From DATAEE01 sp963725145 (lineage in GTDB: Bacteria > Acidobacteriota > Vicinamibacteria > Vicinamibacterales > 2-12-FULL-66-21), in contig CAVRXL010000012.1 of the NCBI GenBank assembly GCA_963725145.1, forward strand, positions 434,001-498,000: DNA of 64,000 bases. Direction: 5' to 3'. The notes beneath the pieces are model-generated. The model worked only from the letters and a program-made list of their open reading frames with translations. It had not been told where the DNA came from and did no database searches. Shown here piece after piece: positions 33,454-42,455 of the stretch (the first letter of the stretch is position 1; every line of letters starts with the position of its first letter). Position numbers and translations under genes: made by a program.

Positions 33454-34833
33454 GTGACAGCACAAGTCTCCGTGCGCAGGTCGGCTGACACTGCGTTCGC
33501 CACATACTTCAAGTGCCACGATGATCTGGGCGATTTTGGGATCAGCGGTCAGCTGTCCGCGGAGGAAGGCTATTTCAGCCTCGGCGACGCGGTCTGCTAT
33601 GGACGGTGCAGCGGATCGGTGCCGTCACCCTATGTCAGCGGCCGCCTTCCCGACGTGTCACATGCGATCGGCCGCGAGGGTGGCCGACTGCGGCTGCCGT
33701 TCGATTTGTCAGAGGTCGTGACCAATCTGCAACAGGAGCGCTACCGTCAGCCCCCCCCTGGATATCTGGAACGCATCACGGGGGCGAGGGCAGCACGGAA
33801 CGCGTACTACTTTTTCCGGCCGTCTCTCCCGATCGCGGTGAGGAAGCATTTTCAGAGGATCCGGTTGAATGGCTGGAGGAGTATTCCCTTTCCCCGCTGG
33901 CCGGTCGATACGAGTGTCGAGACGCTGATGCAGACGGCGATGACGCTTGTCCTGAAAAGCTCCGGGACGCGGGAGGTGCCATTCATCTGGTTCTGGCCCG
34001 ACGGCGCGGACGCCTGCGTGATGATGACGCACGACGTCGAAGGCCAGGCCGGCGCCGAGTTCTGCGAACAGGTGATGGACCTGGACGACTCGTTCGGCAT
34101 CAAGTCATCCTTTCAGGTTGTCCCGGAAATGCGTAACCCGGCTGCGACCACGCTCGTCGAGGCCATCCGCCGCCGGGGCTTTGAAGTCAATCTCCACGAT
34201 CTGCACCACGATGGCGACCTGTTCACTGACCGGCAACGGTTTCTGGAGCTCGCCGCGCAGATCAATCGGCATTCGCGTGAGCTGCAGTGCGACGGCTTTC
34301 GCGCTGGGGCCATGTATCGGGAACAACGGTGGTTCGACGCCTTCGAATTTTCCTATGAGATGTCCGTACCGAATGGGGCTCACCTGGAGCCGCAGCGAGG
34401 TGGCTGCTGCACCGTGATGCCGTATTTCGTCGGGCGCGTTCTCGAGCTCCCCCTGACCACGACTCAGGACTACTCGTTGTTCCACATTCTCGGTGAGTAT
34501 TCGACCGCATTGTGGAGGCAACAGGTCCAGACGATTCTGCGCGCGAACGGACTGATCAGCTTCATCACGCATCCCGACTATCTCAGGGAGAGCCGCGCCC
34601 GGGCGGTGTATCGCGACCTGCTCGAGTATCTGGGGAGGCTGCGGGCCGAGAGGAACGTGTGGTTCGCGCCGCCGTCCGATGTGGATCGCTGGTGGCGGAG
34701 CCGACAGCAGATGACCATCGTGCCGGATGGCGATCGGTGGCGTGTCGACGGCCCCGACTGTGATCGCGCCCGAGTGGCCTACGTCAGGCTCGAGGGCGAT
34801 CAGGTGGTCTATTCCCTGGGCGAGGCGTCGTGA
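33454..34833 (+). CDS. Polysaccharide deacetylase-like protein with long N-terminal region
   Basis: A 459-residue protein. The C-terminal two thirds match the NodB/polysaccharide-deacetylase fold: the metal motif VMMTHDVEGQ and the later LISFITHPDYLRE. The first 170 residues are not recognised. Such enzymes remove N- or O-acetyl groups from polymer or lipid-linked units; cytoplasmic or envelope location is unclear because no signal peptide is visible. Start is GTG 33454. The gap before it (102 bases) shows no other feature. Its stop overlaps the FemAB-like start (GTGA). Confidence 0.78.
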   Translation: MTAQVSVRRSADTAFATYFKCHDDLGDFGISGQLSAEEGYFSLGDAVCYGRCSGSVPSPYVSGRLPDVSHAIGREGGRLRLPFDLSEVVTNLQQERYRQPPPGYLERITGARAARNAYYFFRPSLPIAVRKHFQRIRLNGWRSIPFPRWPVDTSVETLMQTAMTLVLKSSGTREVPFIWFWPDGADACVMMTHDVEGQAGAEFCEQVMDLDDSFGIKSSFQVVPEMRNPAATTLVEAIRRRGFEVNLHDLHHDGDLFTDRQRFLELAAQINRHSRELQCDGFRAGAMYREQRWFDAFEFSYEMSVPNGAHLEPQRGGCCTVMPYFVGRVLELPLTTTQDYSLFHILGEYSTALWRQQVQTILRANGLISFITHPDYLRESRARAVYRDLLEYLGRLRAERNVWFAPPSDVDRWWRSRQQMTIVPDGDRWRVDGPDCDRARVAYVRLEGDQVVYSLGEAS

Positions 34834-35864
34834 CGATCGATCGCGTGGATCCGCTTCAGGATCCCCGGTGGAGCGACCTCATCGACCGGTCGCCCGCCTC
34901 GTCGGTTTTTCACTCGCCCAGCTGGCTGAAGGCGCTGCAGCGCACGTACGGCTACGAGCCGATGGCGCTCACGGATGCCCGGCCCGGAGAGCCGATCAGA
35001 AATGCACTCCTGTGCTGCCGCGTCACCAGCTGGATGACCGGCCGCCGTCTCGTGTCGCTTCCGTTCTCTGATCACTGCGAGCCGCTCGTCGAAAGCCCGG
35101 ACGCGCTGACGGCGCTACTGGGATCCGTGAAGGCGCTCGTGGGGTCCGGGTGCCGCTACGTTGAGCTCCGGCCGCGCGACACCCGGCTCTCGGACGGCAG
35201 CTTCGACGTCGCGGCCGAGTTCTGGCTCCACGTGCTCGATTTGCGGCGTGACCTCGGGGCCATCCTCGACGGATTCCACCCGAGTCAGACGCGCCGGGCG
35301 ATCCGCAGGGCCGAACGTCGCGGCGTGAGATGCGAGGTCGGCCGCTCTCTGGATCTGCTCCGCGACTTCTACGCGCTCCACGTCATGACCAGACGCCGGC
35401 ACGGCGCGCCGATCCAGCCGTTTCTGTGGTTTCGGAACCTCGCCGCGTGCTTCGGCGACGACCTGACCGTCTATGTGGCGAGGCACGGGGGACGCGGCCT
35501 TGGCGCGATCCTTACGCTCCGGCAGAAGAACACGCTTGTCTACAAATACGGTGGCTCGAATTCCTCCTTCCGGACGTACGGTGCCATGCCCCTGCTGTTC
35601 TGGCGGGCTGTTCAGGATGCGCATGCCCGTGGTCTCGAGCAGCTCGACCTTGGAAGGTCCGACGTCGAGAGCATCGGATTGGCCGGGTTCAAGGATCGCC
35701 TCGGCGCCCGGCGCACGCCACTTCGCTACTACCGGTGCGGCAGCGCACTGAGTGCCGTCGTTGGACGAAAGCTTGCGACACGGCTGGCGAAGCGAGCCTG
35801 CTCGTTCGCGCCGTCGGCGCTGCACGTGAGCGTGAGCGGCCGTCTGTACCGTCACTTTGCCTGA
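34830..35864 (+). CDS. FemAB-like/GNAT-fold transferase of exosortase-type loci
   Basis: A 344-residue protein with the double-GNAT (FemAB) pattern: SSVFHSPSWLKALQRTYGYEP, SFDVAAEFWLHVLDLRR, FHPSQTRRAIRRAERRGV, the ACFGDDLTVYVARHGGRGLGAILTL strand pair and KYGGSNSSFRTYGAMPLLFWRAVQDA. XrtA clusters often carry such a protein just before the exosortase, as here. It presumably transfers an acyl or aminoacyl group to the glycan or a lipid intermediate. GTG start overlaps the previous stop by 4 bases. Confidence 0.87.
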   Translation: MTIDRVDPLQDPRWSDLIDRSPASSVFHSPSWLKALQRTYGYEPMALTDARPGEPIRNALLCCRVTSWMTGRRLVSLPFSDHCEPLVESPDALTALLGSVKALVGSGCRYVELRPRDTRLSDGSFDVAAEFWLHVLDLRRDLGAILDGFHPSQTRRAIRRAERRGVRCEVGRSLDLLRDFYALHVMTRRRHGAPIQPFLWFRNLAACFGDDLTVYVARHGGRGLGAILTLRQKNTLVYKYGGSNSSFRTYGAMPLLFWRAVQDAHARGLEQLDLGRSDVESIGLAGFKDRLGARRTPLRYYRCGSALSAVVGRKLATRLAKRACSFAPSALHVSVSGRLYRHFA

Positions 35865-35877
35865 TAGCCGCGTGAAC

Positions 35878-36744
35878 ATGAGCATCTCCATCCGAACTCT
35901 CTTGTTTGCCGGCTACGGTCTGCTCGTAGCGCTCGCGAACGCGCCCGTGCTCGGCGCGCTCGTCGAGGTGTCCAGGAACGAACCGTCCGCGTCTCACGCG
36001 CTGCTGATTCCATTCGTGACTCTTGCGCTCATCTACCACCGCCGAACGCCGATCTTTTCGACCGTCCGATTCGCGTGGCCGGCCGGCCTCGGGGTGATCC
36101 TTGCCGGTCTCGCGCTGTGGGTGGGCGTCAGCCTCGGTGGTTGGCCAGAGGGCCAGGATGACGCGCTGGCGTGCCGTGTCGGCGCTCTGGTGGTCCTGTG
36201 GTTCGGCGGGTTTCTGCTCCTGTATGGCCGCGACGCGTTTCGCGCGGCATTGTTCCCGTTGCTGTTTCTCGGATTCATGATTCCCATTCCCGGCGTCCTG
36301 CTCGACGGTGCGACCGCGCTCCTCAAGTCCGGAACGGCGGAATCGACGGCCGGACTCTTCTCGGTCACCGGAACACCGTACCACCGGCAGGAATTCGTGT
36401 TTCACCTGCCGAGCGTGGTCATCGAGATCGCCGATGCGTGCAGCGGCATTCGATCCAGCATCGCCCTTCTGCTGACCAGCCTGCTGGTCGGTTACACGTA
36501 CCTCAGGAATCCCTGGACACGGTCGCTGCTCGTGCTCGCCATCGTTCCAGTGACGATCCTGAAGAACGGAATCCGGATTGTCAGTCTGTCGCTCCTGGCG
36601 ATACACGTGGATCCCGCGTTTCTCGACGGCCGGCTGCATCACGACGGCGGCATCGTGTTCTTCCTTCTGTCTCTGCTGATGCTGCAGCCCTTGCTCGTGC
36701 TGCTCCGCAATTCGGAGACGAGCCTGCAGGCCCAACGGACGTGA
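35878..36744 (+). CDS. Exosortase
   Basis: A 288-residue membrane protein with about 8 hydrophobic helices. The catalytic triad of exosortase/archaeosortase enzymes is visible: Cys in IADACSGIRSS (residue about 188), Arg in LKNGIRIVSL (about 233) and His in LHHDGGIVFF (about 254-255). It cleaves and re-attaches C-terminally tagged (PEP-CTERM-like) proteins in the membrane. The length corresponds to a core enzyme without a fused EpsI domain. ATG 35878 is preferred; TTG 35857 and GTG 35872 are alternatives. No PEP-CTERM substrate was found in the window. Confidence 0.92.
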   Translation: MSISIRTLLFAGYGLLVALANAPVLGALVEVSRNEPSASHALLIPFVTLALIYHRRTPIFSTVRFAWPAGLGVILAGLALWVGVSLGGWPEGQDDALACRVGALVVLWFGGFLLLYGRDAFRAALFPLLFLGFMIPIPGVLLDGATALLKSGTAESTAGLFSVTGTPYHRQEFVFHLPSVVIEIADACSGIRSSIALLLTSLLVGYTYLRNPWTRSLLVLAIVPVTILKNGIRIVSLSLLAIHVDPAFLDGRLHHDGGIVFFLLSLLMLQPLLVLLRNSETSLQAQRT

Positions 36745-38414
36745 CCCTCTCGACAGGACGGATCGGCGTCGTCGCAAGCGACAGCGATCTCGAGATCGCC
36801 GACGAGTTCTTCGAGCTCTTCAAGACCCCGTGGGAGCCGGCGGTTCCCGGGCGGAAGTACGCGGTCGTCCTGAGCACGGCCCGGAGCCTCGACGGTCTCG
36901 ACGCTGATGTGTCTCTGGTCTACGGCTCACAGGAGCAGGCGGCCGACCGCGAAGCGGAGGTCGCCGTCACGGAAGCGGTCGGGCCCGTCGACGTCGAGTG
37001 GTCCGACTGGACGTTTCCCGTCTACGGTCGCCTCGCGCTGTTTGACGCGGGGACGCGCGCCTGCGGCCGTGTGGCCGGTGGCGAGGCCATCGGTTACGTG
37101 CGTCGATCCGGGGGCCGCCACATCTGGCGAATCGGGTACGACTTGTTCAGGGAGGTTCGAAGCCTCCTGGCCGACGGGCAGCCGGCGTCACACGCCATGA
37201 CGCCGACGCTGGAGCTTCACATCGCCCTGCTTCGGCACCTCCTGCAGCAGTCCGGCGTTCCGTTCGCGGAAGTCCTTCCACGTCCGCGGGGATACGACTT
37301 CATCTGCTGCCTTACCCACGACGTGGATTTCTACGGTGTGCGGCGCCACCGATTCGACCGGACGCTTGCCGGGTTCATCGCTCGCGCGTCGCTCGGCAGC
37401 TGGATCGATCTCGTTCGAGGCCGGCGGACTGCGGCCGAGGCGGCCCGGAACCTGAAAGCCCTTTTGTCGCTGCCCTTCGTATTTCTGGGCCTGGCGCGCG
37501 ATTTCTGGAGCCCGTTCGACGACTACGCCCGCGTGGAGGACCCGGCTCGGTCCACGTTCTTCCTCGTGCCTTTCAAAGACCGTCCGGGCGTTGGGCCGGA
37601 CGGCGCGAGCGACGGGCAGCGGGCCGTGCGTTACCAGGCGAGCGACGTCTCCGACGAATCGAAGGCGGCGGCCGCCCGCGGAAGCGAGCTCGGCGTGCAC
37701 GGCATCAACGCGTGGTGCAACGCCGCCGAGGGGCGCGCGGAGCTGGAGCAGTTGACCGCTGTCACCGCTCGGCGGACCTGCGGCGTGAGAATGCACTGGC
37801 TCTATTTCTCGGCAGATTCCCCGCGCCAGCTCGAGGCAGCCGGATTCGACTACGACTCAACCTGGGGATTCAACGAAACCGTGGGATACCGCGCGGGAAC
37901 GTCGCAGGTGTTCAAGCTGCCCGGAACCGAGTCCCTGATGGAATTGCCGCTGTCGATCATGGACTCCGCGATGTTTCACTCCGATCGCATGGGACGCGGC
38001 CCGCGACAGATACCGGCGGAAGGCCGCCGCGTCGTCGCGCAGGCGCGCCGCTTCGGGGGCACGCTGGTCATCAACTGGCACTGCCGAAGCCTGGCTCCTG
38101 AACGTCTCTGGGTCGAGCCATACCGGGAGCTGCTCGAAGAGGTCGGCCGCGACGATCGCGCCTGGTTCGCGACCGCGGCAGAGGCTGTGGATTGGTTCCG
38201 CTGGCGCCGGTCGATTCGGTTCGCCGAGCACCCCTCATCGGGCGTTCCGATGACGGTGTCGGCGCCTCGTTCCTCGAATCCCGGCGGCGTCATCCGCCTG
38301 TATCGGCCCGGGCCGACCGGGACCGAAGTGAAAGACCTGATGTTCGACGGCACCGCCGCGTGCGCCATCGACGTTCAACATGAATCCCCCGTTACTGTGA
38401 GGTTACATGGTTAA
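36741..38414 (+). CDS. Large polysaccharide deacetylase-like protein
   Basis: A 557-residue protein. After an unfamiliar N-terminal region (to about residue 180) comes a deacetylase-like core with FICCLTHDVDFYGVRRHRFD and a late GTLVINWHCRSLAPER. The stretch ELGVHGINAWCNAAEGRAELEQ corresponds to the family's second metal region. The C-terminal 60 residues are low-complexity. It resembles proteins that follow the exosortase in some polysaccharide loci. GTG 36741 overlaps the exosortase stop by 4 bases. The substrate is unknown, and metal-site completeness cannot be judged by eye. Confidence 0.75.
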   Translation: MTLSTGRIGVVASDSDLEIADEFFELFKTPWEPAVPGRKYAVVLSTARSLDGLDADVSLVYGSQEQAADREAEVAVTEAVGPVDVEWSDWTFPVYGRLALFDAGTRACGRVAGGEAIGYVRRSGGRHIWRIGYDLFREVRSLLADGQPASHAMTPTLELHIALLRHLLQQSGVPFAEVLPRPRGYDFICCLTHDVDFYGVRRHRFDRTLAGFIARASLGSWIDLVRGRRTAAEAARNLKALLSLPFVFLGLARDFWSPFDDYARVEDPARSTFFLVPFKDRPGVGPDGASDGQRAVRYQASDVSDESKAAAARGSELGVHGINAWCNAAEGRAELEQLTAVTARRTCGVRMHWLYFSADSPRQLEAAGFDYDSTWGFNETVGYRAGTSQVFKLPGTESLMELPLSIMDSAMFHSDRMGRGPRQIPAEGRRVVAQARRFGGTLVINWHCRSLAPERLWVEPYRELLEEVGRDDRAWFATAAEAVDWFRWRRSIRFAEHPSSGVPMTVSAPRSSNPGGVIRLYRPGPTGTEVKDLMFDGTAACAIDVQHESPVTVRLHG

Positions 38415-39600
38415 CGAACCGATCCCGTTTCTGGACCTGGTTACGCCGCACCGATTGCTCGAGGAGGAGATGATCGCGGCCGCCCGCGAGGCCATCCGCG
38501 GGGCTCGCTTCATCGGGGGGCCCGAGGTGGAAGGCTTCGAGCGCGAGTTCGCCGACTACTGCGGAACGACGTTCGCCGTAGGGGTCGCAAACGGTACCGA
38601 TGCGGTGCGCTTCGCTCTCATGGCCGCGGGCGTGCGCCCCGGCGATGCGGTCGTGACCGTCGCCCACACGTTCATAGCGACGGTGGAAGGGATCAGCCAG
38701 GCGGGCGCTGAGACGGAGTTCGTCGACATCGACGAGCGGACCTACAACCTCAGCCCGACGAGCCTCGCCGAGTACCTCGAGGGCTGCCGGAAGGACCCGG
38801 CGACCGGTCGTCCGCTTGGCCGGCGGACAGGCAAGCCGATCCGCGCCGTCGTGCCCGTGCATCTCTACGGACAGGTCGCGGACCTCGATGCCATTGCGGA
38901 GATCGCCGAACGCTACGGTCTGACGATCATCGAAGATGCCTGCCAGGCCCACGGCGCCGAATACCACGGCAGACAATCGTCGGGACGCGCAGGGGCGCTG
39001 GCGAAGGCGGCCGCGTTCAGCTTCTACCCCGGCAAGAACCTGGGCGCGTGTGGCGAGGCTGGTGCCGTCACGACCAATGACGAGGCAGTGGCCAGGCGCG
39101 TCAGGATGCTCCGCGACCACGGCCAGTCGCAGAAGTACTACCACCAGATCGAAGGCTACAACGGCAGGCTGGACGCGATGCAGGCCGCGTTTCTGCGAAT
39201 CAAGCTGCGTCACCTGGACACGTGGAACGCGCAGCGCCGCGCCGCCGCGAAGCGCTATCACGATCTTCTCGCGCCGCTGGGCCAGAACACGATCGTGATT
39301 CCCCACGAGCCTTCGTGGAGTCAGGCGGTCTATCACCTGTATGTGGTCCGGACGCGCGAGCGTGATGCGCTGGCCAAGGCGTTGAACGACAAAGGCATTC
39401 AGACGGGCTTCCACTATCCCGTTCCGCTCCACCAGCAGGAGTGCTATCGCGACTGGGGATATCGGACGGGAAGTCTGCCGGTCACCGAGCAGGTCGCCGC
39501 CGAGATCATCTCTCTGCCGATGTTCCCTGGACTGACGGCGGAGCAGCAGGAACGGGTGGCGGCCGAGGTCGAGGCGTTCGTTCGCGTCGCTACAGCATGA
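38407..39600 (+). CDS. DegT/DnrJ/EryC1 aminotransferase (WbpE-like)
   Basis: A 397-residue PLP-dependent sugar-nucleotide aminotransferase. The PLP lysine lies in FSFYPGKNLGACGEAG (Lys about 210), the aspartate for the pyridine nitrogen in IIEDACQAHGAEY, and YGQVADLDAI is typical. It most likely adds the amino group at C3 after the WbpB-like step. The start overlaps the deacetylase-like gene by 8 bases, and the stop overlaps the next ATG by 4. A second, clearly different copy is at 49749. Confidence 0.92.
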   Translation: MVNEPIPFLDLVTPHRLLEEEMIAAAREAIRGARFIGGPEVEGFEREFADYCGTTFAVGVANGTDAVRFALMAAGVRPGDAVVTVAHTFIATVEGISQAGAETEFVDIDERTYNLSPTSLAEYLEGCRKDPATGRPLGRRTGKPIRAVVPVHLYGQVADLDAIAEIAERYGLTIIEDACQAHGAEYHGRQSSGRAGALAKAAAFSFYPGKNLGACGEAGAVTTNDEAVARRVRMLRDHGQSQKYYHQIEGYNGRLDAMQAAFLRIKLRHLDTWNAQRRAAAKRYHDLLAPLGQNTIVIPHEPSWSQAVYHLYVVRTRERDALAKALNDKGIQTGFHYPVPLHQQECYRDWGYRTGSLPVTEQVAAEIISLPMFPGLTAEQQERVAAEVEAFVRVATA

Positions 39601-40553
39601 CCAGTCACATGACAACCTCCACGTTTGAAATAAGTGTCAAGGGGCGGCGAAAGCGGGTGCCCCTCATTTCTCTCGACGGTCTCGCCGTCGTGGTGCGCGG
39701 TGCGTTCGTACGGGTCGCGGAAATCTTTGATGAGTACTGGCTCGAGGCCGACACGCTGCCCGACCCGAACTGGGTCATACAGCAGCTAAAGAGCGCTCCG
39801 AATCGACCTGATCTCTTCTCGTTCGCGCAGCGGGTTCCCGACACGACACCCCGCTTTGGCTTTCACCTCGACTGGGACAACGTCGCTGTCATCCCGGTGT
39901 CTTCCCACGAACACTGGTTCAACAAGCAGATTTCGTCCGCCAGCAGGAGAAACATCCGGGCCAGCGAAAAGAAGGGTGTGGTCGTACGGGTCTCGGAGTT
40001 CGATGAAGAGTACATCAAGGGGATCATGTCGATCTACAACGAGTCCCCGATCAGGCACGGCCGCAAGTATGGTCACTACGGCAAAGCGTTCTCGGCTGTT
40101 CAGGAGGAGAACGGCACGTATCGCGCGCGAAGCACATTTCTCGCCGCCTATCTCAATGAGGAATTCATCGGATACATGAAGATCGTGTGGGACAAGGACA
40201 CCGCGGCGATCATGCAGATCGTCTCGAAAATGGGATCCTTCGACAAGCGTCCCAATAATGCGCTCCTCTCGGAAGCCGTCAAGTTGTGCGTCGAGCGGCA
40301 GGTCAAGCATCTCCAGTACGAGCGATATGTCTACGGTAAGAAGCTCGATAGTTCGTTGACGAGATTCAAGCGCGAAAACGGTTTCGTGAGAATGGACCTG
40401 CCGCGCTACTACGTCCCGCTGACCACGAGAGGAAAGCTCTTCCTGAGCCTCGGCTTGCACAGAGACGCGAAGGATCGTCTCCCGCAGTGGCTGACGAACC
40501 GGCTGCTGAGCGCTCGGGACAAGTGGTACGCGTTTCGGAGCCCGAGCTCGTAG
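39597..40553 (+). CDS. GNAT/FemAB-like transferase of unknown substrate
   Basis: A 318-residue protein that looks like a FemAB-type acyltransferase: NKQISSASRRNIRASEKKGVVVRVSEF, a central ARSTFLAAYLNEEFIGYMKIVWDKDTAAIMQIVS strand set, and a conserved NNALLSEAVKLCVERQVKHLQYERYVYGKK helix-strand (each given in part). Its codon use and base composition are slightly less GC-rich than the neighbours. The start ATG overlaps the aminotransferase stop (ATGA), so it may acylate the amino sugar that enzyme makes. Assignment by fold pattern. Confidence 0.7.
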   Translation: MTSHMTTSTFEISVKGRRKRVPLISLDGLAVVVRGAFVRVAEIFDEYWLEADTLPDPNWVIQQLKSAPNRPDLFSFAQRVPDTTPRFGFHLDWDNVAVIPVSSHEHWFNKQISSASRRNIRASEKKGVVVRVSEFDEEYIKGIMSIYNESPIRHGRKYGHYGKAFSAVQEENGTYRARSTFLAAYLNEEFIGYMKIVWDKDTAAIMQIVSKMGSFDKRPNNALLSEAVKLCVERQVKHLQYERYVYGKKLDSSLTRFKRENGFVRMDLPRYYVPLTTRGKLFLSLGLHRDAKDRLPQWLTNRLLSARDKWYAFRSPSS

Positions 40554-42455
40554 ATGCCAGGGATCTTCGGAGTCGTTGACGCCTCCGGCGGGCAATCAGA
40601 GCGCCGGACCGCCGAGCTGCTCGAGATCGTGGAGCAGATGGCCGCGGCGATGCAGTACGACTCCGCCTACGTGACCGATATTCTGTCGTGCCCCGAGCTG
40701 GGCGCGTGCGCAGGCCGCGTCGGTTGGCCTGATGGAGCCGATCCTGCTCCAACCGGACGGACCACCGCGAATCTCGTTCTCGTGACCGCTGGCGAGCCGA
40801 TCCCGGACACGTCATTCGACCCTGCCCGATCGATAGATAACCAGGCGGAGGCGAAGGGCCTCGGCGCCCGAGACCTCGTTCAGTTGTATTCGCGCCTCGG
40901 CGAGGAGGCATTGCCGCGGGTCGACGGCGCGTTCGCCGGATTTCTCGTCGATCGACGACGCGCGACGTGTCTGCTGTTCAACGATCGGTACGGAATGGAG
41001 CGTCTCTTTCTCCATCGGTCCGGTGACCGGACGCTCTTCTCCTCCGAGGCCAAGGCGATTCTGGCCGTGGCCCCTCGTACCCGGACGTTCGACCCGCAGG
41101 GGTTGGCTCAGCTTCTAACCTGTGGCTGCACGCTGGGCGAGCGATCGCTCTTCCGCGATATCGAGGTCCTGGAGGGCGGCTCGGTGATCCGCTTCCGCTC
41201 GCGGGAAGGATCCAGTCGTCGAGCCTATTTCGATCGGGCAGCCCTCGAGCAGGCCGGCTCTCTGCCCGCCAGCCGCTCGGTAGACGCGTTGACCGAGAGC
41301 CTGCGGGCGGCAGTCAACGATGCGGCGAGACGCCCGCCACGGGTTGGGATATCGCTGACGGGCGGTCTGGACTCGCGCATGGTCATGGCCCATCTCGACG
41401 CGGCCGCCGGAACGATTCCCTGTTACACGTTCGGAAGCCTGTATCGCGAGACCTTCGACGTCGCGGTCGGCCGGGAGGTCGCTCGCCGCTGCTCGCAGCC
41501 CCATCGCGTGATCGAGCTCGGGTCGCAGTTCCTCGGTGACTTTCGGACGCTTCTCGAAGAAGCCGTCCTCGTGTCCGACGGATACCTCGGTTTTGCGGGC
41601 GCCGCGGAGCTCTATCTCAACCGGATCGCCCGATCCATTGCGCCCGTCCGGATCACCGGTAACTGGGGCGGGGAGGTGCTGAGGGGTGTCCGTGCGTTCA
41701 AGTGGACGCAACCGCAAGGAGCATTCCTCGGTCCGCAGCTCCAGCAGCAACTGACGGAGGCGGCAGACACGTTCACGGCGGAGAGCGTCTCGAACCCGCT
41801 GTCGTACACGCTCTTTCATCATCTGCCGGCTCTGGGATACGGGCGGTATGCCATCGAACGGTCCCAGGTCCTGATGCGGACGCCATTTCTCGACGGCAGG
41901 GTGATTGAGTGTCTGTACCAGACACCGGTCTCGACCCGGACGTCGAGTGACTGCTCCTCTGACGTTATTAAGAAAGGACGCGCCGATCTCCTGACGATTC
42001 CAACCGATCAGGGCCTGCTCGGGACGGGCCCCGGAGCCGTGCGGTTCGCCCGCCACCTCTACCGGCGCGTGCTGGCGAAAGGCGAGTACCTGACGAGCCA
42101 CGGTGCTCCCGCGTGGGTCGTGCGGCCTACCGCTTCCGCGCCCGGGTCGCTCCTCGAGCAAGCGTTCCGAGGGCGTCACAAGTTCCATCACTTCCGGCAG
42201 TGGATCCGCGGTCCGTTCGCGGCGCTCGTCCGGGAGACGCTCACCCACGACCCTGACGAGACGTTGTGCTCATGGTTCGACCTGCCGAAGGTCCGGCTGA
42301 TGGTGCAGGAACATCTCGAGGGGCGGGCGAACTATACCAATGAGATTGACGCGCTCATGACCGTCGCCATCGCCGGTCGAAGTCTTCTGAAGCCTGCCCG
42401 CGTCGAGCCGGTTCCTCGTCCGCCGGCGCACAGGCCGTTTGTGCATCAGGACTGA
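40554..42455 (+). CDS. Asparagine synthase-like protein lacking the glutaminase Cys
   Basis: A 633-residue protein with an N-terminal GATase-II-like domain and an ATP-pyrophosphatase domain with the P-loop SLTGGLDSRMV. The N-terminus reads MPGIFGVVD, where active AsnB has Met-Cys-Gly-Ile: the nucleophilic Cys2 is Pro. Glutamine hydrolysis by that residue is thus not possible, so the protein would need ammonia or another amine. Similar AsnB-like proteins in polysaccharide loci are thought to amidate sugar uronic acids. The start directly follows the previous stop; its 3' end overlaps the polymerase gene by 17 bases. Confidence 0.87.
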   Translation: MPGIFGVVDASGGQSERRTAELLEIVEQMAAAMQYDSAYVTDILSCPELGACAGRVGWPDGADPAPTGRTTANLVLVTAGEPIPDTSFDPARSIDNQAEAKGLGARDLVQLYSRLGEEALPRVDGAFAGFLVDRRRATCLLFNDRYGMERLFLHRSGDRTLFSSEAKAILAVAPRTRTFDPQGLAQLLTCGCTLGERSLFRDIEVLEGGSVIRFRSREGSSRRAYFDRAALEQAGSLPASRSVDALTESLRAAVNDAARRPPRVGISLTGGLDSRMVMAHLDAAAGTIPCYTFGSLYRETFDVAVGREVARRCSQPHRVIELGSQFLGDFRTLLEEAVLVSDGYLGFAGAAELYLNRIARSIAPVRITGNWGGEVLRGVRAFKWTQPQGAFLGPQLQQQLTEAADTFTAESVSNPLSYTLFHHLPALGYGRYAIERSQVLMRTPFLDGRVIECLYQTPVSTRTSSDCSSDVIKKGRADLLTIPTDQGLLGTGPGAVRFARHLYRRVLAKGEYLTSHGAPAWVVRPTASAPGSLLEQAFRGRHKFHHFRQWIRGPFAALVRETLTHDPDETLCSWFDLPKVRLMVQEHLEGRANYTNEIDALMTVAIAGRSLLKPARVEPVPRPPAHRPFVHQD

